Notes: generated by a model not told the origin, from the sequence alone. A stretch of 64,000 nt of DNA from Frigidibacter sp. (GCF_030695035.1 NZ_JAUYTT010000020.1:1-64000); one strand, 5' to 3'. Shown: positions 33,744 through 43,521, counted from the stretch's first letter. Translations and numbers: made by a program.

Positions 33744-34724
33744 ATGACCGACAAACCCGTCATCATCACCATGGGTGACCCTTCCGGGGTTGGCGCCGAA
33801 GTGACCGTCAAGGCCATGGCGGCCCTCGGCCCGCAGGACCGCGCCCGCTATGCGGTGATCGGCGACCGGCCGACGCTGGAACGCGCGCTGGTGGCCTGCG
33901 GACTGGACCTTGTACTGGCGAACTACGGCGAGGCCGCGCCGGAGGGGGCGCTGAAGGTCGTCCATGTTCCCGTCAACGGGCTGCCGGGAGCATTCGGCGT
34001 GCTGTCCCCCGCCTGCGGCGACGCCTCGTTCCGCTATATCGAAAAGGCGGTCGAGATGACGATGGGCGGCGCGGCGCTTGGCATCGTCACCGCGCCCATC
34101 AACAAGGAGGCGCTGAACGCCGCGGGCCATCACTATGACGGCCATACCGGGATGCTGGCGCATCTGTCCGGTTCAAAATCCAGCTGGATGCTGCTGGCCT
34201 CGCCCACACTGAACGTGCTGCATGTCTCCACACATGTCTCGCTGAAGGATGCCATCGGCCGCGCCACGCCGGAACGGGTGCGCGACACCATCCGGACCGG
34301 GCACACCCACCTGCGGCGAATGGGCATCGAGAACCCGCGCATCGCGGTGGCCGGCATCAACCCGCATTGCGGCGAGAACGGGCTGTTTGGGCGCGAGGAT
34401 GACGACCAGATTGCCCCCGGCGTGAAGCTGGCACAGGACGAGGGCATCAATGTGCAGGGGCCGATTTCGGCCGATACGGTCTATTACCGCGCCCATAGCG
34501 GCGCCTTCGATCTGGTGATCGCCCAGTATCACGATCAGGGCCACATTCCGATCAAGCTGATCGCTTTCGATACCGCCGTGAACGTGTCGCTTGGCCTGCC
34601 CATCGACCGCTGCTCGGTCGATCATGGCACGGCGTTCGACATCGCCGGCACGGGCAAGGCCAACCATGTAAACATGCTGGCCGCGCTGGACTATGCCGGC
34701 AAGCTCGCCGCCAGCAAGCGCTGA
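33744..34724 (+). CDS. pdxA2: PdxA2-type 4-phospho-acid dehydrogenase
   Basis: 326 aa PdxA-family enzyme. The N-terminal [16 protein letters not shown], metal/substrate histidines in [37 protein letters not shown] and [11 protein letters not shown], and the [16 protein letters not shown] tail are complete. Beside a DUF1537 kinase it is best read as PdxA2, which oxidatively decarboxylates 4-phospho-threonate/erythronate to dihydroxyacetone phosphate, rather than the vitamin B6 enzyme. GGAGACC precedes the ATG. It is the last gene of the operon. Confidence 0.88.
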   Translation: MTDKPVIITMGDPSGVGAEVTVKAMAALGPQDRARYAVIGDRPTLERALVACGLDLVLANYGEAAPEGALKVVHVPVNGLPGAFGVLSPACGDASFRYIEKAVEMTMGGAALGIVTAPINKEALNAAGHHYDGHTGMLAHLSGSKSSWMLLASPTLNVLHVSTHVSLKDAIGRATPERVRDTIRTGHTHLRRMGIENPRIAVAGINPHCGENGLFGREDDDQIAPGVKLAQDEGINVQGPISADTVYYRAHSGAFDLVIAQYHDQGHIPIKLIAFDTAVNVSLGLPIDRCSVDHGTAFDIAGTGKANHVNMLAALDYAGKLAASKR

Positions 34725-34732
34725 CCCGCCCA

Positions 34733-34754
34733 AGGGGCGCCCACGGGCGCCCCT
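34733..34754. terminator. Bidirectional hairpin between pdxA2 and GntR genes
   Basis: Perfect 9-bp arms GGGGCGCCC/GGGCGCCCC separated by 2 nt lie in the 32-bp gap between convergent stops. Confidence 0.65.
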
Positions 34755-34756
34755 CG

Positions 34757-35488
34757 TCAGTTTTTCATGCTCAGGTCCAGCAGTCCGCTGCCGAACAGCC
34801 GGTCGCGCGATTGTTCAAGGTGGCCGCGCATCAGCGTTTCGGCTGCGGTTGCCTTGCCATCGCGGATCGCGTCGAAGATCGCCGTATGCTCTGCCAGGAC
34901 CGCCTCCAGCGCCTTGGCGCCATCGGTCATCAGCGACTCGCCATGCATCTTCATGCCGACATAGATATGCTCGCGCAGGGCCCGCATCGAGGCCTCGTAA
35001 TACTGGTTATTCGCGGCGCGAGTGATGGCCAGGTGAAAGGCGAAGTCGGCATCCTCGCGATGCTCGCGGCTGCCGGTCGCCATCCGCATCATCCCCAGCG
35101 CCTCGGAAATCTCATCGAGCGCCGCATGGTTGCGCCGGTCAGAGGCCAGCCCGGCCGCCGCCGTTTCGATGGTGATGCGGAACTCATAGCAGCGCTGGAC
35201 ATCGGCCAGCGTTTCCACCCGCGCAAACCCAACCGGATGCGAGATCGAGGCGCGCACGAAATTTCCGGCCCCCTGCCGCGAATAGATCACGCCCTCGGCC
35301 CGCAGCTTTTCCAGCGCTGCCCGCAGGATCGGGCGCGATACGCCGAACTCTTCGGACAGCGCGTGTTCCGATGGCAGCTTCTGGTTGATCCGGTAGTCGC
35401 CGTTGGAGATCCGGCTGAACAGCGAGTGATACACCCGGTCGGCCAGCGTGCGCTTGGGTTTATCGACGGGGGCGTAGCTGGCTGGCAC
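34757..35488 (-). CDS. GntR-family regulator (FadR/FCD subgroup)
   Basis: 243 aa. The N-terminal winged helix is LADRVYHSLFSRISNGDYRINQKLPSEHALSEEFGVSRPILRAALEKL, followed by an all-helical FCD effector domain with the metal-binding His/Asp pattern (DADFAFHLAI). The start appears to be GTG at 35488; no in-frame ATG is nearer. It lies 12 nt downstream of the kinase gene in the same operon and converges on the PdxA2 operon. It probably represses both units until the sugar acid or its phosphate is present. Confidence 0.87.
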   Translation of the reverse strand: MPASYAPVDKPKRTLADRVYHSLFSRISNGDYRINQKLPSEHALSEEFGVSRPILRAALEKLRAEGVIYSRQGAGNFVRASISHPVGFARVETLADVQRCYEFRITIETAAAGLASDRRNHAALDEISEALGMMRMATGSREHREDADFAFHLAITRAANNQYYEASMRALREHIYVGMKMHGESLMTDGAKALEAVLAEHTAIFDAIRDGKATAAETLMRGHLEQSRDRLFGSGLLDLSMKN

Positions 35489-35500
35489 AGGGCATCACTT

Positions 35501-36544
35501 TCAACAGGGGTCCAGGGTGGAGCATAGGAGCATTTTCGCAAGGCTCTCAAGCGTATCGGGCGCGCCGAAGCCGCCGGACTTGGTCAGAATCTGCAGTCCG
35601 GGCACCCCGTCGAGCATCGTCGAGACCGGAACCCCCGGCAGGGCCTCGCCGCTCACCAACAGCAGCCCGGTGCCAAGGTTGCGCAAGATCGCCGCGGCGC
35701 TTTCGCCGCCGCAGGCCAGCAGTGTGGCGGGCGGCGCCTCGCGCACCCAGCGGGCGACGCCTTCGGCAAAGCGGGCGCTGGCCTCTGCCGGGCAGATCGG
35801 CTCGGCGCCAGGTATCATCTGGACGATTCTAAGGTGCCCCGGCGGAGCCTCTGGAACCTGGCCATTGGGTGCTGCGACCGGGTCGAGCGCAGCGAGCTGT
35901 GCCAGCGTCACCGGATCGCGCGAGCCTATGGCGAAGAGCGCGGGGGCGTGAAGGCGCACGGGCTGCGGTTCCGGCGCATCCGGCACCAGCCGGCGGGCCA
36001 ACGCCTCTGCCAGCCCTGCAGCGCCGATGAACAGAGTGTCTTCAAGTCCGGTGCGCGCCAGTGCCGTGTCGATCTCGGCATCGGAGCCGGCATCAAGCAC
36101 ATGCGCCTGCGGCAGGCGAAGGCGCGTCGCGACCGACAGGGGTTCTGTCACCCCCGCCCCGATCAGCGCACCGTTCTTTACAAGTCGGCCAAGGCGCGGG
36201 ATGGCGGGGCAGGCCAGCGCCGCAGGCCGCAGCGGCGCCAGCCGCGCCACCTCGGCGGCCAGGTTGCCCTTCAGTCTGCTGTCGATCTTCTTGAATAGCA
36301 GCGCAGTCTGCCAGCCAGGGGCTGCGGCAAGCGCGCCCAGCACCTGCCCGATCCGAGCAACCGCCTGATCCCTGTCTATTTCCCGACTGTTGGTCGTCAC
36401 TGCCAGGATGTCCGGATCATGCACCAGTGCGACGGACACATCGGCGGGGGACAACGCGCAGACGACCCGCAATCCGCGCGCAGCAAAGGCCGCGGAGCTG
36501 TCAAGCGCGCCGGTCAGATCGTCGGCAATCAAAAGTGTTTTCAT
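35501..36544 (-). CDS. DUF1537 four-carbon acid sugar kinase (DtnK/OtnK-like, compact)
   Basis: 347 aa. The N-terminal IADDLTGALDSSAAFA and FKKIDSRLKGN are DUF1537-N hallmarks; the C-terminal ACGGESAAAILR and TKSGGFGAPDTL are the nucleotide-binding part. Members phosphorylate threonate or erythronate at C4 with ATP. It is shorter than the usual 400-430 aa, mainly in the linker, but both domains are present. With PdxA2 across the convergent GntR gene it completes an acid-sugar to triose-phosphate route. Confidence 0.88.
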   Translation of the reverse strand: MKTLLIADDLTGALDSSAAFAARGLRVVCALSPADVSVALVHDPDILAVTTNSREIDRDQAVARIGQVLGALAAAPGWQTALLFKKIDSRLKGNLAAEVARLAPLRPAALACPAIPRLGRLVKNGALIGAGVTEPLSVATRLRLPQAHVLDAGSDAEIDTALARTGLEDTLFIGAAGLAEALARRLVPDAPEPQPVRLHAPALFAIGSRDPVTLAQLAALDPVAAPNGQVPEAPPGHLRIVQMIPGAEPICPAEASARFAEGVARWVREAPPATLLACGGESAAAILRNLGTGLLLVSGEALPGVPVSTMLDGVPGLQILTKSGGFGAPDTLESLAKMLLCSTLDPC

Positions 36545-36937
36545 AGGACCCGAGGTGTTGCACAGGCATGGAATATAGCAACCTCATAACTTGGTTTACA
36601 AGATGATGGCTGCCTCGCGGCTTTATCCTGCGTGAGATTTGCCCACCACAGGCCGGGCACGGCGTGACAGCTCTTCGCGGTCCTCATCGCGGGCTTGTAA
36701 CGCGATATGCTGGCTAAAACCGCCGCGGCGAAGTCGGCTCGCCCCCGGCTAGCGCTGGTTCTGGTTCAATCAGCTGATCAGGTGTTGATAGGCCTGGATC
36801 GCCAGCCTGAGCCGCACCATACGCGAGTCCGCCACTGCATTCATTGCGAAACGACCTGCGGGCGCGGGGAAGCCAGAGCCGGGGGACGGGGCGGAATGTC
36901 GCCCGCCCCGGTCAGGCACTCGGGCGGGCCAGCCCGG
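36545..36937. other. Intergenic region between kinase and decarboxylase-like genes
   Basis: 393 bases without a recognisable gene. It holds the kinase promoter area, with a small palindrome CTTG-N5-CAAG at 36590-36602 that could be a GntR site. Near the other end is a GC hairpin (36887-36910, CGGGGCGG/CCGCCCCG) placed to terminate the decarboxylase-like gene. The middle 200 bases show nothing I can interpret. Confidence 0.5.
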
Positions 36938-37675
36938 TCACTCCATCGTCAGGACGGTCTTGCCCCAGCCGTTTTCCTCGGTCGCGTAGAAATCACCCCG
37001 GGTCAGCACCGCGCCGAGGATGTGCTGCGGCATGAATTCCGCCAGCGGATCTGCGGGCAGGCTGGCAAGTACCACGCGGGCGGTGCCGGTGCGGCTGCTT
37101 TTCAGCTGGAAATCGGGCGATGTGTCTCGCTTGATCACCCGCCGGCTGAGCACCTTGCCATCGGGACCGGGCTGCACATGCAGGTGGAAATGTGGGGCGG
37201 TCCTGACAGTCTGAAACTCGTGTGGTTGCGAAAGATCCGCCTCGATCCGAAGGATCTCGGTGCCACGGCGGACCACACTTGCTGTGGCAGTATCGCCCTC
37301 GGTCTTCAGGCTGATCTCGGCATATTTCTTGGGATACCCCCAAAGATCGCGCCCGGCGGCGATGGCTGCGTCATTATCCTCATATTCAAAGAGATATGTG
37401 GCGCCGGGCTGGCCCTGAAAGGTCATCGGCACGATGATGCCCGCATCCATGAACTGGGCCTTGCGGCAATTGGTGAAATCCGACGCATAGACGACGACGA
37501 TATCGCCGCGCGGTTCGAACGGCGTGGGTGCCAGATAGCGCTTCAGTAGCGCCGGATCGACACGGCAGAATACGCTGAGCGTGGCATTGTCAGGGCAGTC
37601 ATAGGGAACGAAAGGATCTGGGATCAGCGGCGCCTGAACCGGCATGTTGTTCCCGTTCTGCACGTCATAGGCCAT
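36938..37675 (-). CDS. Acetoacetate decarboxylase superfamily protein 1
   Basis: 245 aa. The Schiff-base pair is Lys116-Lys117 in GRDLWGYPKKYAE. By eye-alignment to Clostridium acetoacetate decarboxylase, the catalytic Glu76 position is Asp77 (FMDAGIIVPM) and the Arg29 position is Asn, so chemistry other than acetoacetate decarboxylation is possible (aldolase-dehydratases exist in this superfamily). It lies 21 nt downstream of a MarR gene, forming a two-gene operon. A paralogue is at 44363, across an amino-acid ABC transporter. Confidence 0.85.
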   Translation of the reverse strand: MAYDVQNGNNMPVQAPLIPDPFVPYDCPDNATLSVFCRVDPALLKRYLAPTPFEPRGDIVVVYASDFTNCRKAQFMDAGIIVPMTFQGQPGATYLFEYEDNDAAIAAGRDLWGYPKKYAEISLKTEGDTATASVVRRGTEILRIEADLSQPHEFQTVRTAPHFHLHVQPGPDGKVLSRRVIKRDTSPDFQLKSSRTGTARVVLASLPADPLAEFMPQHILGAVLTRGDFYATEENGWGKTVLTME

Positions 37676-37696
37676 GATGGATCTCTCGGCTGGGGG

Positions 37697-38233
37697 TCAG
37701 AAGAGCTCTGACCAGTCTTCGTGTGATGCCATGATCTTGGTAAGCAACCGATCCAATGTGGCCCGATCCGCTTTCGTGAGGCTCGCCAGCATCTGCGCCT
37801 CGCGCTCCTCGAACAGCCGCCGGGTATCTTGATAAAGTCGGTACCCCTCGGGGCGCAGCGACAACACACCCTTGCGGCCGTCATCGGGATCATCCCGCAC
37901 CGCGATCAGTCCGCGTTGCAGCAGGCGCGAAATGGCGCGGCTGACGCTGTTCTTGGGCCGACCCATCACCAGGCAGATATCGGTCTGCGACAGTTCGGGA
38001 AAATGCGCGAGGCAAAACAGCGTGTTGATCTCGTCTCGCAACAGGCCGAACTGCTTCTGGATGACCAGATAGATAGGGCCGTTGAAAAAATTACCCACGA
38101 GGCTGATGCGATAGGCATCGCGGGCCACCCCCGGTGCCGCCATCATGGGTTCCAGCAACTCCAGAAATCTGCTGGAGCCGCGGGTCGCGGCTCCCCTTGG
38201 GTCTGCCTTGCGCGATTTCTTGGCGGTGGTCAT
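37697..38233 (-). CDS. MarR-family winged-helix regulator
   Basis: 178 aa. A lysine-rich N-terminus is followed by a MarR core with FPELSQTDICLVMGRPKNSVSRAISRLLQRGLI and the wing DDPDDGRKGVLSLRPEG. ATG at 38233 is preferred, with AGGAG 11 nt upstream; the frame continues to a TTG at 38302. It is co-transcribed with the decarboxylase-like gene. The GTCCC-N4-GGAAC site at 38331 lies in its promoter and recurs twice before the transporter genes, so it may regulate the whole locus. Confidence 0.82.
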   Translation of the reverse strand: MTTAKKSRKADPRGAATRGSSRFLELLEPMMAAPGVARDAYRISLVGNFFNGPIYLVIQKQFGLLRDEINTLFCLAHFPELSQTDICLVMGRPKNSVSRAISRLLQRGLIAVRDDPDDGRKGVLSLRPEGYRLYQDTRRLFEEREAQMLASLTKADRATLDRLLTKIMASHEDWSELF

Positions 38234-38330
38234 GCGGCGGGTCACTCCTGACACGGGGGCGGCGAAGGGAATCGCGGCGCCACGCCGCGCGACCGGCGTC
38301 AAGACTGCTTGACGGGTTGCTTCATTTCAA

Positions 38331-38344
38331 GTCCCAAATGGAAC
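38331..38344. promoter_or_regulatory. GTCCC-N4-GGAAC operator at the MarR promoter
   Basis: GTCCCAAATGGAAC matches, with one mismatch, the right arm of the large inverted repeat at 42668-42706. On the minus strand a TATAGT-like -10 element sits at its upstream edge, fitting a repressor site over its own promoter. Confidence 0.5.
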
Positions 38345-38396
38345 TATAATTGCGAAACCTCGCCGGGGCGCTCGCGACTGCTGGCCCGGCCTGCGC

Positions 38397-39137
38397 TCAA
38401 TGCGCGAGGATCTTGGCCAGAAAACCGCGTGTCCTCTCGTTCCGCGGGTTGGTGAAGAAGGCCTCGGGCGTATTTTCCTCTACGATCTCGCCATTGCTCA
38501 TGAAGATCACCCGGTCAGCCACCTGACGGGCAAAGCCCATTTCATGTGTCACACAGACCATCGTCATGCCATCCATCGCCAGTTCGCGCATCACATCGAG
38601 CACCTCGTTGATCATCTCGGGATCGAGCGCCGAAGTCGGCTCGTCGAACAGCAAAATCTCGGGTCGCATACAAAGCGCGCGGGCAATGGCTACGCGCTGC
38701 TGCTGGCCGCCGGACAATTCGCTCGGGAAGGCATCGGCCTTTTCGGGGATCCGCACGCGTTCGAGATATTCCCTGGCGACCCTCTCGGCCTCGGCGCGCG
38801 AAAATCTGCGCACCAGCATCGGCGCGAGGGTACAGTTTTCCAGCACGGTCAGATGGGGGAACAGGTTGAAATGCTGAAAGACCATGCCCACCTCGCGACG
38901 GATCAAGTCGATACTGCCCACATCCTCGTTCAGCTCGGTGCCCAGAACGTTGATCGAGCCGTCCTGATGGTCCTCTAGCCGGTTGATGCAGCGGATCAGC
39001 GTGGATTTACCAGAGCCGGAGGGCCCGCAGATCACGATGCGTTCGCCCTTTCGCACCGTCAGGTTGATGTCGCGCAGCACCTGGAAAGAGCCGTAGAACT
39101 TGTTCATCCGGCGGATCTGGATGGCGGTATCGGTCAT
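38397..39137 (-). CDS. aapP: Amino-acid ABC transporter ATP-binding protein (AapP-like)
   Basis: 246 aa ABC ATPase. It has Walker [20 protein letters not shown]-loop [14 protein letters not shown], signature [15 protein letters not shown], Walker [15 protein letters not shown] and H-loop VTHEMGFAR. The HAAT-type spacing and the GSI/NVLG region are typical of polar amino-acid importers. The real start is ATG 39137; a much longer frame extends over the permease gene but is a shadow. It is the last gene of the J-Q-M-P run. Confidence 0.93.
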   Translation of the reverse strand: MTDTAIQIRRMNKFYGSFQVLRDINLTVRKGERIVICGPSGSGKSTLIRCINRLEDHQDGSINVLGTELNEDVGSIDLIRREVGMVFQHFNLFPHLTVLENCTLAPMLVRRFSRAEAERVAREYLERVRIPEKADAFPSELSGGQQQRVAIARALCMRPEILLFDEPTSALDPEMINEVLDVMRELAMDGMTMVCVTHEMGFARQVADRVIFMSNGEIVEENTPEAFFTNPRNERTRGFLAKILAH

Positions 39138-39151
39138 TTTGGCGGACCCTT

Positions 39152-40234
39152 TCAGCTGGACCCTACCCGCAGGCGGCGTTCCAGATAGCGGCCATAGCGG
39201 GACAGGCTGAAGACGAAAACCCCGTAGATCAAAGCGATGAAGGCATAGACCTCGACATAGGCGAAGGACCATTCGCCCGTGCCATAGGCGGCATTGCCCG
39301 AAGCCATGAGGTCGAAGAAGCCGATGATTACGATCAGCGATGTCTCCATCAGCGTGATCACCAGCTGGTTGATCGTGGGAGGCAGCGCATTGCGGAAGGC
39401 CTGCGGCAGCACGACCCGGGTGATGCGGTGAAAGTAGCCCATGCCCAGAGCCTTGGCAGCCTCTTCCTGACCGCGGGGCAGGGCTTGGATGCCCGATCTC
39501 AGCACCTCGGCCTGGTAGGCGGCGAAGAACAGGGCGAAGCCGGCGATTACCCGCCAGATCTTGTCGCCCTGCAACCAGCCCGGCAGCACAAAGGGCAGGA
39601 TCAGCGCGGCGGTGAACAGGATCGTCACCAGCGGCAGTGCACGCACCCCATCGATCAGGATGATCGCGGTGCCCCGGATGACAGGCAGGTCGGACCGCCG
39701 CATCAGCGCAAGGCATATTGACAGCGGCATGCCGACGATCACCACGGCCACGAAGAAGAACAGCGTCAGGGCAAGCCCGCCCCATTGCGCGGGCGGCACC
39801 GAGCTGAGGCCGAAAACCCCCCCGTGCATGAAGACCATGAACAGCGCAAAAGCAGCAATCCACAGCAGCGCCTGGCGGATCACGCTCCAGAACAGTGGCA
39901 GGCAGGACAGCCCACCCGCAAGGATCAGAGCAGCCGTTGCCACGGCGGCGCGCCATTGTTCGGCATAGGGAAATACCCCGAACAGGATGAGCCGCCAGCG
40001 CGCCTCGATCACCGCCCAGCAGGCGCCGGATGCGTCCCGGCAGGGTTGCGATAGGCCATCGGGCGATGTCCAGACGGCGCTCAGCACGGCCCAGTCGAGC
40101 AGCTTCCAGCCCACGAACAGCGCCAGCAGCAGGCTGGCAGCGGTGACCGCGATGTCCAGCGGGGTGCGCAGGAAACGATGGCGCAGCTGCTCCAGCCGGC
40201 TGTTGCGGGGGATCGGATGGGTCATGTCGGTCAT
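39152..40234 (-). CDS. aapM: Amino-acid ABC transporter permease (AapM-like)
   Basis: 360 aa with about eight helices. The long N-terminal extension and late BPD permease core distinguish the Aap/Bzt type from ordinary 220-250 aa permeases. The EAA loop reads [37 protein letters not shown]. It forms the membrane channel with the AapQ-like partner. It lies 14 nt upstream of the ATPase gene. Confidence 0.9.
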   Translation of the reverse strand: MTDMTHPIPRNSRLEQLRHRFLRTPLDIAVTAASLLLALFVGWKLLDWAVLSAVWTSPDGLSQPCRDASGACWAVIEARWRLILFGVFPYAEQWRAAVATAALILAGGLSCLPLFWSVIRQALLWIAAFALFMVFMHGGVFGLSSVPPAQWGGLALTLFFFVAVVIVGMPLSICLALMRRSDLPVIRGTAIILIDGVRALPLVTILFTAALILPFVLPGWLQGDKIWRVIAGFALFFAAYQAEVLRSGIQALPRGQEEAAKALGMGYFHRITRVVLPQAFRNALPPTINQLVITLMETSLIVIIGFFDLMASGNAAYGTGEWSFAYVEVYAFIALIYGVFVFSLSRYGRYLERRLRVGSS

Positions 40235-40255
40235 ATCTCCCTCTCAACCCCGCAA

Positions 40256-41413
40256 CTACGTGCCCTTCAGCGCAATCGCCTTGTTCAAACGGTTGAGTAG
40301 GAAGGAAATCATGTTGTTCATCACGAGGAAGCCCAGCATCAGGATACCGATGAGTTCCAGTGTCTGGCCGCTCTGGGTGATCGAGATCGAGATCACATAG
40401 AAAAGGTCCGAATAGCCCACGGCGATGCCGAGCGTGGTGGCCTTGAACATCCAGACGCATTGATTGGTCAGGGTGGGCAGCACGGCCCGAAAGGCCATCG
40501 GCAGATGCACACGGGTAAAGACATGCAGCGGGCGCAGACCGAGGGCGGCGGCGGCCTCCAGCTGTCCGCGCGGTACGGCCTGAAAGCCGGCACGCAGGAT
40601 CTCAGAGACATAGGCCCCCCCATAGATGGCGATGGCGATGGCCAGCGCCGTCAGTTCGGGTGGCAGGGCAAAGCCCCCGCGGAAGTTCAGCCCGCGCAGT
40701 TCGGGGACCGAGATCAGGGGCATATCCGGAACCCGGCCCGCGTTCAGCGCCAGCGCGCAAGCGAGCAACGTCAGCCCAATGATGACAAGGCGGCCAGTGC
40801 GCCTGCGGCTGTCGCTGATGCGGCGGAAGCGGTGGTCGATCATGAACCAGGCAAAGGCGATCGCCCCCAGTAGCAGACAGCCAAGCACCAAGGCGACCGC
40901 CTCGCCGGTAACCGACAGGCCGGGCATGAAAATGCCGCGCCCTGTCAGGAACAGGCCAGGCAAAGGTTCGTGGGCATTGCGCGGCGCAGGCAGATGCGTG
41001 ACTAACGCATACCAGAAAAGCGCCTGCAGGATCAGTGGGATGCTGCGGAACAGCTCCACATAACCCTGCGCCACGAGGTTCAACGATCCGTTGCGCGAGA
41101 TCGCCATGGCCGCGACTACGAGGCCCACGATATGGGCCAGAATGATGCCCAGAATGCCGAGGATTGCCGTATTCACCAGCCCCACGAGGATCAGCTGGCG
41201 GTAGGTGGAATTCGCGTCATATTGCAGGACGGAAAAGCCGATATTGACGCCGGTCGTGCGATCCAGAAAGCCGAAGCCGGAGCGCATGCCATTGGTGGCA
41301 ATGGTGTCTTGGGCGGTGGTCACCGCGCTGACAAGGATCACCATCACGGCCAGAACGAACAGGACCTGGAGCGTGGCGCTTCGGAACTTTCGATTTCGCA
41401 AGAGACTTGGCAA
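40256..41413 (-). CDS. aapQ: Amino-acid ABC transporter permease (AapQ-like)
   Basis: 385 aa from TTG at 41413, which has GAGGT about 9 nt upstream. An open frame to 41515 would overlap the receptor gene. Features are the paired helices around [25 protein letters not shown], the [18 protein letters not shown] stretch and the EAA loop [37 protein letters not shown]. Large size and the split core are typical of AapQ/BztB. The start codon is uncertain. Confidence 0.87.
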   Translation of the reverse strand: MPSLLRNRKFRSATLQVLFVLAVMVILVSAVTTAQDTIATNGMRSGFGFLDRTTGVNIGFSVLQYDANSTYRQLILVGLVNTAILGILGIILAHIVGLVVAAMAISRNGSLNLVAQGYVELFRSIPLILQALFWYALVTHLPAPRNAHEPLPGLFLTGRGIFMPGLSVTGEAVALVLGCLLLGAIAFAWFMIDHRFRRISDSRRRTGRLVIIGLTLLACALALNAGRVPDMPLISVPELRGLNFRGGFALPPELTALAIAIAIYGGAYVSEILRAGFQAVPRGQLEAAAALGLRPLHVFTRVHLPMAFRAVLPTLTNQCVWMFKATTLGIAVGYSDLFYVISISITQSGQTLELIGILMLGFLVMNNMISFLLNRLNKAIALKGT

Positions 41414-41465
41414 GGTCTGACTACCTCGTGAATATCGGCGCGTCGGTCGGGGCAGGGCGCTGGCC

Positions 41466-42503
41466 TCAGTCGATGACGAGGGGGTAGTTGATCCCACCGT
41501 CGCGCAGCAGCGCATTCACGCCGCGCGGCAGCTTGTAGACAGAGCCTTCACCCACATTGCGATCCCAGATTTCGGCATAGTTGCCGATCACCTTGATGAT
41601 GTTGTAGCCAAAGTCATCTTCCAGCCCCAGAACTGTGCCAAAGCCCGGCGTCGCGCCCAGCATCTTGGCCACTTCGGGGGTAGGGGGATTGGCTTTCATC
41701 TCATCGACATTGGCACTGGTGATGCCGTATTCTTCTGCAGCGACCAGCACCGACAGCGTCCAGTTGGCGATATCGACCCAGTTGTCGTCGCCCTGACGCA
41801 TGGCGATCGCCAGCGGCTCTGCCGCGACCGGGGCGGGGATGATGGCGTAGTCATCGGGATTGGGCAGTTCCAGCGCCTTGAAAACCGCAAGCTGCAGATC
41901 CCACTCCAGGATCGCATCGCAACGCCCGGCCATGAAGGCGGCCTTCATCTCTTCGGTTTTCTCGAAGGGCACCATTCCGATCTCATAGCCCATCGAGGCG
42001 GCATGCGAGACGGCGTAGCGCTCATAGGTGGTGCCGGATTGCAGGCAGAGCGTGCCGCCGTCCAGATCCTGCGGCGTTTTGGCCCCCAGTTCTACCGGTG
42101 CCATGTAATTGACCGAGCCCAGCATGTAGGGGCGGCTGAATTGCAGGCCGATTTCGGTATCGCGGTTCAGGGTCCAGCCGGTGGATTTGATCACCGCATC
42201 CACCTCTCCCGACTGGATCGAGGGCCAGCGCTGCGCCCAGCTTGTCGGCACGATGTCCAGATGCGACTCATGGGTGCCAAAGATCGCCGTGGCGAGCGCG
42301 CGGCAGAGATCCACATCAAAGCCCGCCCAGTTGCCGCGATCATCCAGCTCGGTCATGCCGGGGTAAGATCCGTTGTGGCCGGTGCAGATCAGCTTGCCGC
42401 GTTCCTTCACGGTTTTCAGCGTAGCGCCCGATTCAGCCAGTGCCCCGGTTGCCGTGGCCGCAATGGCGATGGCGGCGAGGGAAAGATATGTGTTCAGTTT
42501 CAT
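41466..42503 (-). CDS. aapJ: Amino-acid ABC transporter substrate-binding protein (AapJ-like)
   Basis: 345 aa with a signal peptide (cleavage near GALAES, residue about 24). The AapJ pattern is TLKTVKERGKLICTGHNGSYPGM and GFDVDLCRALATAIFG, and the ligand site includes DVDAVIKSTGWTLNRDTEIGLQFSRPY-like residues at 95-122. ATG at 42503 follows AGGAGAAGAGGA; the longer frame upstream is unsupported. It is a periplasmic receptor for L-amino acids. A CCCGCG/CGCGGG hairpin (42522-42538) lies just before its ribosome site. Confidence 0.92.
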   Translation of the reverse strand: MKLNTYLSLAAIAIAATATGALAESGATLKTVKERGKLICTGHNGSYPGMTELDDRGNWAGFDVDLCRALATAIFGTHESHLDIVPTSWAQRWPSIQSGEVDAVIKSTGWTLNRDTEIGLQFSRPYMLGSVNYMAPVELGAKTPQDLDGGTLCLQSGTTYERYAVSHAASMGYEIGMVPFEKTEEMKAAFMAGRCDAILEWDLQLAVFKALELPNPDDYAIIPAPVAAEPLAIAMRQGDDNWVDIANWTLSVLVAAEEYGITSANVDEMKANPPTPEVAKMLGATPGFGTVLGLEDDFGYNIIKVIGNYAEIWDRNVGEGSVYKLPRGVNALLRDGGINYPLVID

Positions 42504-42915
42504 TCCTCTTCTCCTGTTGGTCCCGCGTTTGTCGCGGGTTTCACTGTTTGGGCTGGAGTCAGATCCGGCGGCGTGCCGCTTGATCGGGGTGATTGGGCAG
42601 GCCTGTGGGGGCCCTGGCATGCGGGGCCGGACAACGATCCGATTCGATCATCCTTGAACCTGATACTGTTCCATTCGGGACGAAATAGACAAGTCCCGAA
42701 TGGAACCGTCGTCCTGTGCCGGTCGCTGCATTCCTCGCCTGTGCGGGCAGTTTTCCATGCGTCCGAAAGGCCCCGCAGGACGTCGGAAGTCCCCACGATG
42801 CGCCGTGGCAGGGGCTCGTGAGGAAACCGGCCCCGCGCGGCTTTTTTCTGCTACTCGGTGACGAAAGGTTGGGATAGGCAGGGCGGGCTTTGGCCAAGAA
42901 CCGGACACCGAAGAT
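42504..42915. promoter_or_regulatory. Divergent control region between aapJ and the XRE-cupin regulator
   Basis: 412 bases with no gene. It contains a hairpin at 42522-42538 in the aapJ leader, a large perfect inverted repeat at 42668-42706, and a GC stretch followed by six T residues at 42833-42847 that resembles a weak terminator. Both flanking genes are transcribed away from it. Confidence 0.55.
42668..42706. promoter_or_regulatory. Perfect 14-bp inverted repeat (operator pair)
   Basis: GTTCCATTCGGGAC (42668-42681) and GTCCCGAATGGAAC (42693-42706) are exact inverse complements with an 11-nt spacer. Each arm is itself a GTYCC-N4-GGRAC near-palindrome, so it can be read as two dimer sites 25 bp apart. 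One further copy occurs at 38331. Confidence 0.8.
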
Positions 42916-43521
42916 ATGAGCGACACGATCCCCCGGAATGCCGGGCCACACCCCGTAGAGGACGATCATGCTCCCTATGCCAGCCGGGTGGGGCAGAGGA
43001 TCCGCTGGTATCGCGAATTGCGTGGTCTGTCGCTGTCGGAACTGTCGCGCAGGGCGGGTGTCGCCAAAGGCACGCTCTCTGCGCTGGAAGGTGGTCAGGG
43101 CAATCCGACCATCATGACGCTGGTGGCTCTGGGCCGTGTGCTGGATCTGACTCCCAGCGATTTCCTTTCGCCCGGGGGCAGAAGCGACGATCCCGGCCCC
43201 ACCACCGCCGCCCTCAGCGGTCCCTATGTCGTGATGCGCTTTCTGTCGCGGCGCGAGGGTGATGCGGTTTGGGAGGTGTTCGAGGCGACGCTGCCGCAGG
43301 GCGATGCGCCATTCCATTCCGAAACCCATGACGGGATCGAGCATATCTTTTTGCTGGAGGGCGAGGCCCTGATCGGCCCCAGCGGCTCCCCCAGCCTGCT
43401 GACCAAGGGCGAGAGCCTGCGTTTCCCCGGGAACGAGCCGCATCTCTACCACTCGCCCGGGGGCGAGACGCGGATGCTGCTGATCATGGAATATCCCAAG
43501 GGCGCCGGTCCGGTCCATTAG
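42916..43521 (+). CDS. XRE-family regulator with C-terminal cupin domain
   Basis: 201 aa. The helix-turn-helix (about residues 23-80) includes IRWYRELRGLSLSELSRRAGVAKGTLSALEGGQGNPTI; the cupin (about 125-195) includes FHSETHDGIEHIFLLEGEALIG and FPGNEPHLYHS. Such proteins sense small metabolites, often of amino acid or polyamine pathways. It is divergent from the Aap transporter with the large inverted repeat between them, and its stop overlaps the convergent SDR gene by 4 nt. Confidence 0.87.
   Translation: MSDTIPRNAGPHPVEDDHAPYASRVGQRIRWYRELRGLSLSELSRRAGVAKGTLSALEGGQGNPTIMTLVALGRVLDLTPSDFLSPGGRSDDPGPTTAALSGPYVVMRFLSRREGDAVWEVFEATLPQGDAPFHSETHDGIEHIFLLEGEALIGPSGSPSLLTKGESLRFPGNEPHLYHSPGGETRMLLIMEYPKGAGPVH

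Noticed and set aside
33744-34724. Annotation as vitamin B6 pdxA
   Set aside because: The neighbouring DUF1537 kinase, GntR and transporter fit the PdxA2 acid-sugar role better.
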